The notes: generated by a model not told the origin, from the sequence alone. 64,000 bases of DNA from Ricordea florida (GCA_949710005.1 OX453274.1:32913714-32977713); one strand, 5' to 3'. Counted from the first letter of the stretch, positions 1 through 10,898 are shown. Program-made: numbers and translations.

Positions 1-551
1 GTGCTGCCATATGGCGTATGTGCGTATATGGATGTTACGCCCATCACATACTATAGGGTACTGACCGTGTTGCCATATGGCGTATGTGCGTATATGGATG
101 CTGCGCCCATCATATACTATAGGGTACTGACCGTGTTGCCATGTGGCGTATGTCACGGTATATGGATGCTGCGCCCATCACATACTATAGGGTACTGACT
201 GTGCTGCCATATGGCGTATGTGCGTATATGGATGTTACGCCCATCACATACTATAGGGTACTGACCGTGTTGCCATATGGCGTATGTGCGTATATGGATG
301 CTACGCCCATCACATTCTATAGGGTACTGACCGTGTTGCCATATGACGTATGTGCGTATATGGATGCTGTGCTCATCACATACTATAGGGTACTGACTGT
401 GTTGCCATATGACGTATGTGCGTATATGGATGCTGTGCTCATCACATACTATAGGGTACTGACTGTGTTGCCATATGGCGTATGTGCGTATATGGATGCT
501 ACGCCCATCACATTCTATAGGGCTCCTGGTACTGACCGTGTTGCCATATGG
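1..551. repeat. 66-bp tandem satellite, about 8 copies
   Basis: A 66-bp unit repeats head to tail from the first base of the window (copies begin at 1, 67, 133 and so on). Each unit contains CCATATGGCGTATGTGCG and CTATAGGGTACTGAC. Copies differ at a few positions, and the last is interrupted by a short CTCCTG insertion near 522. Because 66 is a multiple of three, frames on both strands stay open and spell repetitive peptides, but nothing else supports coding. The array continues off the left edge, so its full size is unknown. Confidence 0.95.
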
Positions 552-774
552 TTGCCCCCTTCTCTCACTGAAACGACGTTCCCGTAAGGAGCTCATGTTC
601 TTCTAATTGATTAATTAAGCAATGGTGCTTTTAAAATCCAGATAAACTTCGTACAACACATTCATGACCAATAAAAGAACTGATGTTGTTTTATTTACTT
701 TACGTTCACCTAGGTGACGGTACAACACAGCGAACCGACAGCCAAGTTCAGTTTAATTAACACAGTAGAATGGT

Positions 775-802
775 AATAACAATAATAATAATAATAATTT
801 TA

Positions 803-840
<38 letters not shown>
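775..840. repeat. ATA/AAT trinucleotide microsatellite
   Basis: A nearly pure (AAT)n tract, interrupted by ttttaatagt near 797. It lies in otherwise unremarkable AT-rich DNA upstream of the HOATZ homologue. I see no gene in 552-1371. Confidence 0.95.
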
Positions 841-842
<2 letters not shown>

Positions 843-1371
843 ACTTTATTTGGGTGTCAACTGTATCTAGCACTGACGTACTAATTGAGGACACTGTAAA
901 GCACAAATCAAATCAAATCAAATCGAATGTTGGTTTTTGTGCATGTGGAGAGGGGAAAATCTGAGTATCCGGAGAAAAAACCTCTCGGAGCAGAGTAGAG
1001 AACCAACAAACTCAGCCCATATTTGATGCCGGAGCATCCAATAAACACGTGGCCTGGGACACACCCCGTATCCCGTACTTGAGCACAGGGTCCACTCCTT
1101 CATTGGGGCTTACTTCTGAATGCTTACAATGGCACTCATTTTGATTCGTTAGATTTTGTTCAGAATATAGAAGAATTTGATTTGTTAATGGTTTGTGAAT
1201 TTATAACAAGGCCCAGGAGCCCATTTTTGCAAGCCCTTAAGCTTATTACCGGGTCGAGAGAATGCGGGTCAAATTCTGCGGGTCCGTATGTTCGCGATCA
1301 ACACGACTTTGGTCCAGGTTCTCTCGACTCATTTTCTTACCTTGCATCCCTGGTAACCAAATAACAAAAAA

Positions 1372-3051
1372 ATGGCGGACGTAACAACAGTAGTCTTCTC
1401 TGGAAGTTCGCCTGAAACTATTGAAAATGCCAAGGCCTTCTGGCGATCAGTCGATCCACCTCCCAAACTGAAGTCTTCACTTGTTGTCTCTGGAATAGAT
1501 CATCGCCTGCCAACAGCTACTGAAACTCTAAATAGTCAGTAACATCAGATTTCGATTGCTTCGTTATTAGCCCCATAAATTTTATTTTGAGTAATATTTA
1601 TCAAAAAACAAAAGCAAAGTCTGATGATTATGGTGCTTATTTTAGGGACGAAGCCTTCTGTCGCCAATCATTCAATAAGAGAACTGAAAGAGAAAGAAGA
1701 AAACGACCCAAGTAAGCAATTGATATTCAGTCTGTATGATTAAAAATGACCATGTACACCGAAAAATCAAATTGCTTGTAGAGTTTTACTCTGGCGGCAT
1801 GTGTAATGTTAATCATACGATTTTGAGTTCAATTTGTGATTTATTTGCACAAGTGGGTTTTTCAAAAAGCTCAAACTGCACGAGCCGCTTCGATATAAAA
1901 GTGCAATTTGGGCTTTTTGGAAAAATCACGAGTGTAAATAAATGACAATTATTATTTCGGTAAAAAATCTTGGTTTGTAACTTGTACTTCTGTTACATCT
2001 TTTTGTACTGGTATTACGTAGTGTACACCTTTGCGCTGATGTTGAACTGCAGTGCTCTTAACCAATCACAATCAGGTAATTTTTTCACGTATATTATTAA
2101 TTAGATTAATTAATAATTTGAGTGAACGACATCATCCGTGTTACCAGGACTTGCCAAACATTTGGAAGATGCCCAAAGGAGGAAAGATAAGGAAGAAATG
2201 GAATACATACAAGAAATGGTTAGTCATTAGTGGATGATGGAAAATGGAAGTACTTTACAATATTGTGTGTTTTAGATGCATTTTTGACGCAGCTTTGTTG
2301 ATCATACCTAAAAATCAGAAAATGACTTGAATCAAATTTCTTCATGTACAAGTTTATTAACTCTTCAACTATAATTAAATAAACAAATTTTGCAAATTTT
2401 GCAGATTTCCTTTCGAGAACAAGCACAACAAAGACTTTGTCAACGGAAGGCAGAAAGGTTGAAGGTAGAATACTGGTGGTCAATGAAAGCATGTTTAAAA
2501 GCTTTAAATCATATAATGATTTGTGAAGAAACCATGTAACATCTATGCAAACCTTAATTTGTAGGTTGATTGGTCTTTGTATTTTAAATTTTTATACATT
2601 AGACATACAATGTAAATATCTTTTCTTTCAAGTTACAGCATAACATCTAGGCAAGTTTTGATTTTGTAATTTGATTGGTGTTTTTATTGTATATTTTTAT
2701 GGACATTCTATACAAATCATGTCAATATAATAATTTATTTTCTATAATAATCACAGAAAGAAGAAATTTCACATCAGCAATTTTGTGATCTTGAACTTGA
2801 GTTTTCGTAAGTATATTGATTCTGCAGTTTCAGCCTTTATAAACCTATTACTATGACCCATATCATATGGTATGTGATTTTATGGATCCAACCAGTTTTG
2901 CAGAATAATTATTTTTAGTACGTTTTCTGTATTGCTTTATCTATTTTTTAGAGATCCAAGTGATGAAGATGAAGAAGCAAAGGCAGTCATGGCAGAACTT
3001 GATAAATTTGAAGATATTCTGAAACAAAGAGAGGCAATAAAGCCAGTATAG
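1372..3051 (+). CDS. HOATZ: HOATZ homologue (cilia- and flagella-associated protein), 6 exons
   Basis: Exons are 1372-1534, 1646-1711, 2148-2218, 2405-2464, 2757-2806 and 2952-3051. They join in phase into 510 nt, a 169-residue protein ending in TAG. The N-terminal motif VFSGSSPETIENAKAFW followed by HRLPTA matches the start of vertebrate HOATZ (C11orf88; VFAGSS..AKQFW..QRLPVA as I recall it). The rest is a charged coiled coil (IRELKEKEEND, EEMEYIQEMISFREQAQQRL) with an acidic DPSDEDEE tail, as in that family. HOATZ is known in vertebrates as a small protein needed for motile cilia and sperm flagella. The start is the first ATG, in context AAAAAATGGCG. The donor of exon 1 (GTCAGT at 1535) is weaker than usual and was chosen because it alone keeps frame. 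An old copy of a dispersed hairpin element fills intron 2. Confidence 0.8.
1809..2099 (+). mobile_element. Diverged, shortened copy of the ~480-bp hairpin element
   Basis: It lies in HOATZ intron 2. It begins TAATCATACG, contains GAGTTCAATTTG and the hairpin arms TTTTTCAAAAAGCTCAAA / GCTTTTTGGAAAAATCAC, and ends ACCAATCACAATCAGGTAAT then TATTATTAAT. The same order and orientation occur in the full copy at 40345-40826. The copy at 12701-13180 is inverted relative to both. It is much more diverged than those copies, so it is an older insertion. Confidence 0.75.
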
Positions 3052-4368
3052 TCTAAACTTAGTCTAATCTTGTTCCAAGATTAACAGGTGTGCCACTCAT
3101 CAACTGGAGAGTCTGCAATAATATGACTTAGAAATTACTTTGAACTAAAATTTAATTTTCAGAGAAAAATGTAGCTTTTACAACAAGCTCCAAAAATACA
3201 AACTTCCAAAGCATGTGAATGGATGTATGTGAGTATATTTCAGGGGTGGCCCAGGGGGAAGGGTTCTTCTTGTAGTGAGCTTAAATTCCAATAGCTTAAT
3301 TTTTGGCTTCAAAAAGAATTATGTGGAGAAGAAACTTTGACTTTTTTTGCGGAAATATGAATCCAGCTGGCCTGAGCATTCTCAGTCTTTCATGAGTCTT
3401 TCATGTTTCATCAGAAGAATAAGGACCAGTAAGGAAGGAACTTGTTTGCTTCAAGTTTATTATCATTATCCATTATCACGTGGCTGGTTCCACAAACTGG
3501 CAAGATATTGGGCCCATTTTTGCCTGCTTGAGATTTCCTGCTTTGCCCCTAAAACAAAACAAAACAAAATGTTATGTGGTCAATCTTATAGTGACCATGC
3601 AAGCTCTTGTTTGGTGAAGATGGCTGGATAAACAGCTAGGCCTTTTTCGTCTTTGTTTATCAACCAAATAGTCAATTCAATGGAACTTTTACAAGTGTGA
3701 TTTACCAGTGTATTAAGCTATTGTTTAAGAACAATTATAGCTAGCTACACTTATAAATTACACTTGTAAATGTTTTATTGAATTGACCCCAGGACTATGT
3801 CTTGGTCAATAAAAACACAAAGAAAAGACTGCATGGTGACCAATATAATTGCAACCATCTTGACTGAACAAGATTGTTCAATATAGTATGTAGCGGTTGT
3901 TGTGGATATTTTTGCTTTTTATTTCACTTAGTTTTATTAATTCGTTTTCATTCAGTTTAATGAGTTTAATGGACAATGGACATATTTAATAAGTTAACAT
4001 GTGATCGGGATTAAGTAAATAACTACTATAATTGAAAGGCCAGTCAATCAGTCCACTCGATTCGAGTCAAGGTTAAGTTATCACCAACAGAGTTTTTTTG
4101 AGTTTACGCCGCGACCGCCGGGTCTTCACCCTTCAGGTACGCGTTATTATGTTTTTAATCTTTCATTTGTTGTTTGTTTGATTTGTAGTCTACCTCGAAT
4201 AGAATAATTCTATCGTACATTCAAAAGGCTTACCTTTGGTAGCCCATGTGGTTTCAAAGGTATGAGCGGATTTTTGTGCTTTATTGGAAACTCAGTCTAT
4301 AAATTTTGTTTGATTTCAGAATATTGTTAATTACATTGTTAAAGAAAAAACCTGAGGCCGGTTGCTAG
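3052..4368. other. Intergenic region with a small foldback repeat
   Basis: No convincing exon was seen. A foldback at about 3671-3786 has arms GTCAATTCAATGGAAC and, inverted, ATTGAATTGAC, with a second arm pair TTTTACAAGTGT / ACACTTGTAAA; it looks like a small terminal-inverted-repeat element. The segment around 3500-3580 resembles part of the element at 62446-62751 (cttgagatttcctgctttgcccc, then an AAAAC-rich tract). The 94-codon open frame at 3347-3631 crosses this repeat and has no coding character. Confidence 0.6.
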
Positions 4369-4480
4369 TCATTTTACGGTGGCCCATATAGGACATGAGC
4401 AATTTTTTTTTTTTCGATTGAAATTTTAACTCAAATTTCAGTTACAAAAATTCGTATTGTGTAATTGTCTAAGCGTACAA

Positions 4481-5265
4481 CTCGGATTTATACTAAAAAA
4501 TCTTAGTTGTAAACATCGTTCAATTTACAACTCGGATTTTTACCGAAAAAATCCAAGTTGTTAAATTTCCAAAAACACAACTCGGATTTTTACTGCAAAA
4601 ATCCGAGTTGTTAAATTTCCAAAAACACAACTCGAATTTTTACTGCAAAAATCCGAGTTGTTAATTTTCCAAAAACACAACTCGGATTTTTACTGCAAAA
4701 ATCCGAGTTGTTAAATTTCCAAAAACACAACTCGGATTTTTACTGCAAAAATCCGAGTTGTTAAATTTCCAAAAACACAACTCGGATTTTTACTGCAAAA
4801 ATCCGAGTTGTTAAATTTCCAAAAACACAACTCGGATTTTTACTGCAAAAATCCGAGTTGTTAAATTTCCAAAAACACAACTCGGATTTTTACTGCAAAA
4901 ATCCGAGTTGTTAAATTTCCAAAAACACAACTCGGATTTTTACTGCAAAAATCCGAGTTGTTAATTTTCCAAAAACACAACTCGGATTTTTACTGCAAAA
5001 ATCCGAGTTGTTAAATTTCCAAAAACACAACTCGGATTTTTACTGCAAAAATCCGAGTTGTTAAATTTCCAAAAACACAACTCGGATTTTTACTGCAAAA
5101 ATCCGAGTTGTTAAATTTCCAAAAACACAACTCGGATTTTTACTGCAAAAATCCGAGTTGTTAATTTTCCAAAAACACAACTCGGATTTTTACTGCAAAA
5201 ATCCGAGTTGTTAAATTTCCAAAACACAACTCGCATTTTTACCGCAAAAATCCGAGTTGTTTATT
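4481..5265. repeat. Left array of 50-bp hairpin units, about 16 copies
   Basis: The period is exactly 50 bp over most of the array (ctcgg starts at 4531, 4581, 4631 and so on to 5181). Each unit contains CAACTCGGATTTTT, the 5-nt loop ACTGC, then AAAAATCCGAGTTG, a 14-bp perfect stem, followed by a TTAAATTTCCAAAAACA spacer. The outer two or three units are diverged and the inner ones almost identical, with occasional TTAATTTTCC spacers, suggesting recent homogenisation from the inside. The unit occurs inverted at the right end of the same element. Confidence 0.97.
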
Positions 5266-5329
5266 TCCAAATGCGAAAAACAAAAGATAATGACAGGTCT
5301 ACACGGACTCCCCTCGTGAGTTGTGGTAG

Positions 5330-6990
5330 CGATGCATTTTAGCCTTCAGTCAAATCTTCGCTCTAACGAGCGTATCTTTAAGAGATTTGCCTCTCCTGTA
5401 TGATATAATGGGAGGCTTTGTATAGATGCTTTTCAGCAACGGCTAGTTTTGTATGGCAACCCAGTTTTTCATTAAAATTTTCTTTAGGTCACGCACTGCT
5501 GGGTGATATGTCGTGACAAATGGTAAAACTCTTGTTTGAGTCTTTTTTCTTTGTTGGAGTGCCAACCTTCTGTCTTCGAAGCAGACTCCTGTTAGGGACC
5601 TCTCAATGAATTATTAGGGTATCTCGCGTTTTGAGGCGTAGTTTGAAGCTTGAGAGGCACTCTTCAAATGTAATCTGTGAAGTTTGTGAAGTTTGTTCTG
5701 AGGAGCCGTGTTGCTTCGCCTTTGATAAAACCTCGTTTAACACCCAGAGGGTGACATGAGGTGAAATGCGTGTATTGGAAGGTTTATGTCGGCTTGTAGT
5801 GGGTCCTGATAACCAGGATAGAGTCAGTTTGAAATCTATCCCTTTTGTGTACTATTGTGTCGAGGAAAGTGGTTTCCCTCTCTGATGCTTCAGAGAATAC
5901 ACTGTTGTAACTTTCAACACGTTTATTTGTGTTGCTTACATGTGTTGACACAATATTCGTGAGTTCCAGGAGCCTTTTCTCCAATTCGGCTAGTTTTACA
6001 TTGTCGTTGTTTACGCCGATTGCGACTCAAAACGACTCTGCCTATTTACATCAGTACGTCTTCCAGACGAAAGTAAAGGCTTAGTCCTTAATTTGTTCAA
6101 AGTGGCTATATGCCCGGCAGCCGGGCTCGGTCTTAAATAGACTAAATGCCCGGCAGCCGAAAAATTTTACGGAATTTCCACTGTAAGGTTCTTTTAAACT
6201 TCTTGAGAGTATTAGATGTGTTCAAGAATTGTTGAGCGATTCCAAAAGCCATGTTGATTTTCTAGTTGACGAAATATCTGAACCTGGGCATACCGTAAAA
6301 TCGCTGTGTTGTCGACACTTAGAAAATTTTGGCTCAGCCCGGCATTCAGAAATAGTCACCAAATTCCGGCAGAAAGTCTCATTCAAACCTAACGAGAGTA
6401 TTCGATGTTTGTTAAAGTATGCCAAGCGATTGTAAAAATTATTTTGGTTTTGTAGTGGACGAATTTTCCGAGTTTGTGCATACCGTGAAATCGCTTGTTT
6501 CTCCACACTTAACAGATTTGTGATCCGACTGCCGGGCACGGTCTCAAATGCGCTAAATGCCCGGCAGTCAAAAATGTCACCTCCAAACTATCATATGTCG
6601 ATTAAGAAGTGCTAAGCGATCCTGAAAAGTTTTATAGATCTCAAATCTAATGGTTGGTTTACGCTGAAACGAAATATAGTAGACATTTTTCGGCTGCCGG
6701 GCATTTAGTCTATTTAAGACCGTGCCCGGCTGCCGGGCATATAGCCACAGCCTAATTTGTTTCTAAGGCTTTCAAGCCTTCGTTTGTGGAAGCGCGTGAG
6801 GGCGTTAACAAATGCCTGTTCGGCAGTTTGCTTAATGTCTTTGATTTCCTTCTGGAAAGTAGTATCAGGCGCGATGTTGGCCCGAGCAGAGTACTGCAAT
6901 GATTTCGGACAAGTCCGATTGTTCAAATGTCTTTCCAGTTTAAGGATTGAATCCTCTGTTTTTGCGATTTTTGTCGCTATGGAAAACCAC
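5330..6990 (-). pseudogene. Penelope-like retroelement fragment, internally deleted and interrupted
   Basis: Reading the minus strand from about 6990 down, an open frame encodes an N-terminal region (RTCPKSLQYSARANIAP, then ALTRFHKRRLESLRNKL). It is cut at the TAATTTGTT target by the element at 6098-6752 and resumes at 6097 in the same sense. Further on, FLDTIVHKRDRFQTDS, HYKPT, GEATRLLRTN and PPIISYRRGKSLKD are hallmarks of the C-terminal part of the reverse transcriptase ORF in Penelope-like elements, as I recognise them. The catalytic core between these parts is missing, several stops and frameshifts occur, and no GIY-YIG domain follows. It is a dead copy carried inside the 3-kb element. 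Confidence 0.7.
6098..6752. mobile_element. 655-bp inverted-repeat element with 9-bp target duplication
   Basis: Inverted ends contain TGGCTATATGCCCGGCAGCC and, inside them, TCTTAAATAGACTAAATGCC. TAATTTGTT flanks both sides (6089-6097, 6753-6761). Removing the element and one duplication restores the reading frame of the Penelope-like fragment it split, which confirms the borders. Its interior contains two diverged tandem copies of a ~190-bp segment (around 6205 and 6391, each with GGGCATACCGTAAAATCGCT-like sequence). Nine-bp duplications are typical of Mutator-like elements, so that superfamily is a reasonable guess. No coding sequence is present. Confidence 0.85.
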
Positions 6991-7002
6991 GTGTCTGAAG
7001 TA

Positions 7003-7320
7003 AAAATCCGAGTTGTGTTTTTGGAAATTTAAAAACTCGGATTTTTGCGGTAAAAATGCGAGTTGCAAATTCTGAAATGTTCACAACTCGGATTTTTGCA
7101 GTAAAAATCCGAGTTGTGTTTTTGGAAATTTAACAACTCGGATTTTTGCAGTAAAAATCCGAGTTGTGTTTTTGGAAAATTAACAACTCGGATTTTTGCA
7201 GTAAAAATCCGAGTTGTGTTTTTGGAAATTTAACAACTCGGATTTTTTCGGTAAAAATCCGAGTTGTAAATTGAACGATGTTTACAACTAAGATTTTTTA
7301 GTATAAATCCGAGTTGTACG
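7003..7320. repeat. Right array of 50-bp hairpin units, about 6 copies
   Basis: This is the reverse complement of the left array: CAACTCGGATTTTT, then GCAGT, then AAAAATCCGAGTTG, with spacer TGTTTTTGGAAATTTAA. There are far fewer units than on the left (about 6 against 16), so the arrays have changed size independently. The outermost diverged units match the left end closely, confirming that they are the terminal inverted repeat. Confidence 0.95.
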
Positions 7321-7422
7321 CTTAGACAATTACACAATACGAATTTTTGTAACTGAAATTTGAGTTAAAATTTCAATCGAAAAAAAAATTGCTCATGTCC
7401 TATATGGGCCACGGTATCATTT

Positions 7423-7956
7423 CTCCTTTTGAGCGTCCACTTCAGCGGTCTTGGCATAATGTTGTTACACTACAGAGGGCTTTTGAGTGTTGACCCCAAT
7501 GAAGTCCTCAGCAATAATTTGTTGACCTCAATGAAAGAGTCCTTTTTGAAGAACACTTATTCTCAAGCAATGTTGATTTTTGTGGGGTGGGAACATGTGA
7601 GATTTTATTCTCAGATGATCTAGATTGGTACTCAAGCTCTTATATATAAGGAATACATAGTTGGGCACACCAATGAGGGGATTGTGGTATGAATCATTAT
7701 TATTATTATGAGTACATATTATTATTATATTATTATTATCAAGTTTCATGCATCAGGAGGTTGCATGTCATTGTGCATCATTTGATCTTTAAGGTGCTGG
7801 AGCACATTTAATAATAAATTTTTCCAACTTACAAATTGATGCATTGTTGTCCTTTTTATTTACTTGTTGTTGGAGGGAGAGGAAGGCAGGGAATAATTCC
7901 TGCTCTGTGTACCTGCTGGGTTTTAAGCTAAGCCAGCCCCATCCCCCCCCCCCTTT
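7423..7956. other. Intergenic AT-rich sequence with ATT microsatellite
   Basis: No gene was seen. 7695-7740 is an imperfect TAT/ATT repeat. 7929-7960 has a C-rich run followed by the start of the nested repeat block described next. Confidence 0.6.
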
Positions 7957-8933
7957 CGGGGGATACTCCCATATATGGCACGGTTTGTACAATCTTGAAA
8001 ACGTCATGAATTTTAGCAGGTGTCTTGAAAGGTCCTTGAATTTGCTTAAAGCCCTTCAAAAGTACTTGATTTCTCTACTTGGTCATGAAACGTCCTTGAA
8101 GTTTAGTCTTCCTTATTTGCCCTATCACTTTTCTGGTAATTTTTATGATTTTGTTGAGGAGCTTTTGTCCACCAATGACTTTAAAATAAGAAACAAATAG
8201 CTTAAAAAACCGGTAAACAACGTGAACTCATACATGAAACAAAGTTTAGATCTTTGCCTCAATTTTATGAACCATAACTCTGTTCTTGTATATGAGTTTA
8301 TAGTTTGTTTTGTGTATGAAAAGGGGACAAAGAGTTCTGATTTCATCAATAGGACTCTGTTCTTAAAACTAGTTTTTGTCCTTAAAAAGTACTTGAAACG
8401 TCCTTGAATTTTGTTTTTTTGGAAGTCGTACGAACCATGTATGTGCTATATAGGTATGTGCCGCAGGATAGGGTATGGTTTTTGAGGTTCTCAATCCTTA
8501 GATAAGGTATCATTTTTGCCCGTGTTGGCATCGTGTTTCTGATGTGATCCTTAGGTGGGGTGCCTAAATTGTATCAGCTAAAATAGCAGTGTATAAATAT
8601 GCCCAGTTAGGGGGAAAACAAATGGTCTCTTAAGGTAAAAGTATTAGCAAAGCGATTTTATAAAGGTTGTGTTTTTCCGTGGCGGTTAAGGCTTAATTAA
8701 CAGTCGTCTATACTATGCTTTTAAATGTTAACTTCCAGTAATCTTACAGAAACGAAATAAAATTGACCCGTTCAAGCTATTTTAGTTTTAATTTTTCTCT
8801 TGCATAGGGTGTCATTTTTCAGGTTTGGGCCTTAAATAGGGTATCCATTTCGTTTGCCTCGTCCTTAAATAGGGTCAGGGTTTAAGACCCTTCGCGGCAC
8901 ATACCTATCCGAAATTTATGGGAGTACCCCCCT
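7957..8933. mobile_element. Nest of small inverted-repeat elements
   Basis: The outer pair is GGGGATACTCCCATATATGG at 7957 and, inverted, TTATGGGAGTACCCC at 8916. Between them sit two further elements back to back. One is at 7979-8438, with ends CACGGTTTGTACAAT and (inverted) CATGGTTCGTACGAC and an interior rich in CTTGAAA...GTCCTTGAA; a second copy of it lies at 42986-43491. The other is at 8450-8908, with perfect 15-bp ends ATAGGTATGTGCCGC. Both inner elements appear to have entered the outer one. No coding sequence is present. Confidence 0.7.
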
Positions 8934-10440
8934 CCCCCTCCAGGGCATGGCCCCTTCATGCTCTATGAGTAATTTTCTTCCAGTCGTGTAATGGTTTTAA
9001 GTTATCCTGACGATGTTCCCAGAGGTTTCCTCTTTAGGGTTTTTGTTATTAACGAAGCGGCTATGAAATCGTTCACTACAAAGCGTTAACTAGCACTGTA
9101 CGTTTATTTATAGACTGATATATAAGGGAGAGGTGGGGGTAGGCTGGGACGAAACCCCAATAAAATTATGAATGGAATCTCTTTTTTCTCAATCACTCGC
9201 CGGCTTTTGATTTCAAATGCATGGACATCGCCTTCACCGTGCTCACGGGTTTTCTGATGTCGCGATTCATCCTCGTTGTGGAAATAGAGAGATAGTGGAC
9301 CGTGTAATATTTATCTTTTATTATATGGATAAAAGTGTTTTACCGGAAACTAAAACACTCGTATTTTCCATATTTTCACTCAGTGAAGATATGAAAAAGT
9401 TATATACCAAATGTCCCGAATGTACGCGCGCGTCCTAACAAACTTAATTAAAGGTACTCAGTGTGTGCGTGTGGTTACTCCAAAATGTTAAGGATAAATG
9501 GAAACTCGTTTTTTAAAAGCCTTTTTCATAGTGAAAAAATACAAGTACTTCTTTAACATCCAGAGCAAAGTTGCATATTTCACGCTTAAATAAACACAAA
9601 GGAGCCGTTCACATAATTTGTTTGGAAGTGAACTGTCGCAGCGAAACACGTTAATTAAAGTGAAAATATTTTATCAGCAGTCCAAAGCATGGAATATTTG
9701 CGAAATCTTGTTTTAATCAGTTTACAATCCCAAGGTTTCCCACGGAAGAAAGCGAAATTTCATTCAGACAGATTTTAGTCACGTGCTAGGCAACAGGTAG
9801 TCGCGGAAAGTGTGAGAACATTACTAGTATTGACAGCCGGTAAAATATGAGCCTTGAAAATAAAAAGCCGACAAATTTAGGCCAGATGCCGAAATTTTAT
9901 TTTGAACGCTGATTCATATTATGCGTTTCAAATTTTTGTAGAAGTGAATGTCGATGTTTTTTTTATTCGCGTTCGTCGTTCTGTTGTTTTCTAAACTCTA
10001 AAATTCATGAAATAAATTCTCAGGTATAATTTTAAAATATATTGAATCTTTATTAGATTACCTACTAAAAGTAGGGATCATGCCAGACTTTTGTATAATA
10101 TCTTTTATATAATATCTCTTGGTTTCAGAACTGTTTTCACGTGTCTGCGAAAATCTGAAAAATAATTTTTCTCTTTAATTACCCGGCAGAAGAAACCTGA
10201 AATAGGATTTCGTTAATCGATCAAGTTTTTAAGAAATAACGATCTAAAAGGACATAAAAATGCATTTATTTGCACGCACCGACCTTGGTCTTAGGCCAGA
10301 GACGTCATCCTATTGTGACGTCGCATTCTATTGTTACGGACGGACTCGCTTTGCGCCATGACAAAGTGGTACTCCGTAGGACGGAGTAAGGACGGAGTAA
10401 CCACAAAAATGAAACATAAACTAATAGTTTGCTTTCGTTT
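8934..10440. other. Intergenic sequence with no recognisable gene
   Basis: AT-rich DNA without an exon I can support. The 73-codon frame at 9217-9438 has no family resemblance. A CACGTG at 9780-9785 is followed by CTAGGCAACAGG, but I see no reason to assign it. Confidence 0.5.
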
Positions 10441-10442
10441 GT

Positions 10443-10605
10443 CCATATAATAAAAAGAACATTACACGGTGGCTTGAAGAGATGAATTTTATTTTCTCGT
10501 GTTAAAAACAACATTATACTTGTTCGCTGCGCTCGCTCGTAAAATATTGTTTTCACCACTCGAAAATACAATTCATATCTTCGCGCCACCATGAAATATC
10601 CTCTA
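10443..10605. mobile_element. Small foldback element, copy 1
   Basis: It starts TCCATATAATAAAAAGAA and contains inverted arms CGGTGGCTTGAAGAGATGAA and AATTCATATCTTCGCGCCAC separated by about 80 bp. A second copy with the same left flank and arms lies at 51147-51285 in SAP130 intron 11, which shows it is dispersed. Confidence 0.75.
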
Positions 10606-10783
10606 TTTATTTATTTTCTGAGCGGGCCGGAATCCTAAATCCTCGAATTTGATTGGCTAGTCACGCGCACGTGACCGGTCCAGCTTTTTACAATATGGCC
10701 CAGGGGTCGGATTTTTTCCCGCTATAGCAATTTCCTATCTCTTTTCTTACTTTAAAAAGGAGACATCCAAAAAAAGAGATAAG

Positions 10784-10898
10784 TTATTTACCGCGCAAGG
10801 TCGGTCCGTATAGGAAAAAACTGTGCCCGAGGTCTTGGTACGTACTTAAGACTTCGGGACAGTTTTTTTTCCATACGGACCTTCCACCCGGTAAATAA
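10784..10898. repeat. Foldback repeat with ~45-bp imperfect arms
   Basis: TTATTTACCGCGCAAGG and GGTCCGTATAGGAAAAAACT on the left pair with AGTTTTTTTTCCATACGGAC and CCACCCGGTAAATAA on the right. The centre contains GAGGTCTTGGTACGTACTTAAGACTTC. It lies about 200 bp upstream of the first ZBBX exon, so it is close to that gene's promoter. Confidence 0.8.

Larger units (their letters stand above)
4375..7416. mobile_element. 3.04-kb terminal-inverted-repeat element with hairpin arrays at both ends
   Basis: The two ends are long inverted copies. Left 4375-4560 begins TACGGTGGCCCATATAGG, and right 7250-7416 is its reverse complement with one difference near the tip. TCATTT flanks both sides (4369-4374 and 7417-7422), a 6-bp target duplication. 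Inside each terminal repeat is an array of 50-bp units, each able to fold into a hairpin. The middle (about 5280-7000) holds a broken antisense Penelope-like coding fragment, itself split by another element at 6098-6752. No transposase was found, so the element is presumably non-autonomous. The superfamily is undecided, although a 6-bp duplication also marks several other elements in this window. Confidence 0.85.

Noticed and set aside
141-596. 147-148-codon open frames on both strands
   Set aside because: Both arise from the 66-bp tandem satellite.
4481-5265. Regular 50-bp repeats with palindromes, superficially CRISPR-like
   Set aside because: The whole unit including the spacer repeats, spacers are not unique, the host is eukaryotic and the array belongs to an inverted-repeat transposon.
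8222-8407. Open frames inside 7979-8438
   Set aside because: They lie in a dispersed inverted-repeat element whose second copy (42986-43491) does not preserve the frame.
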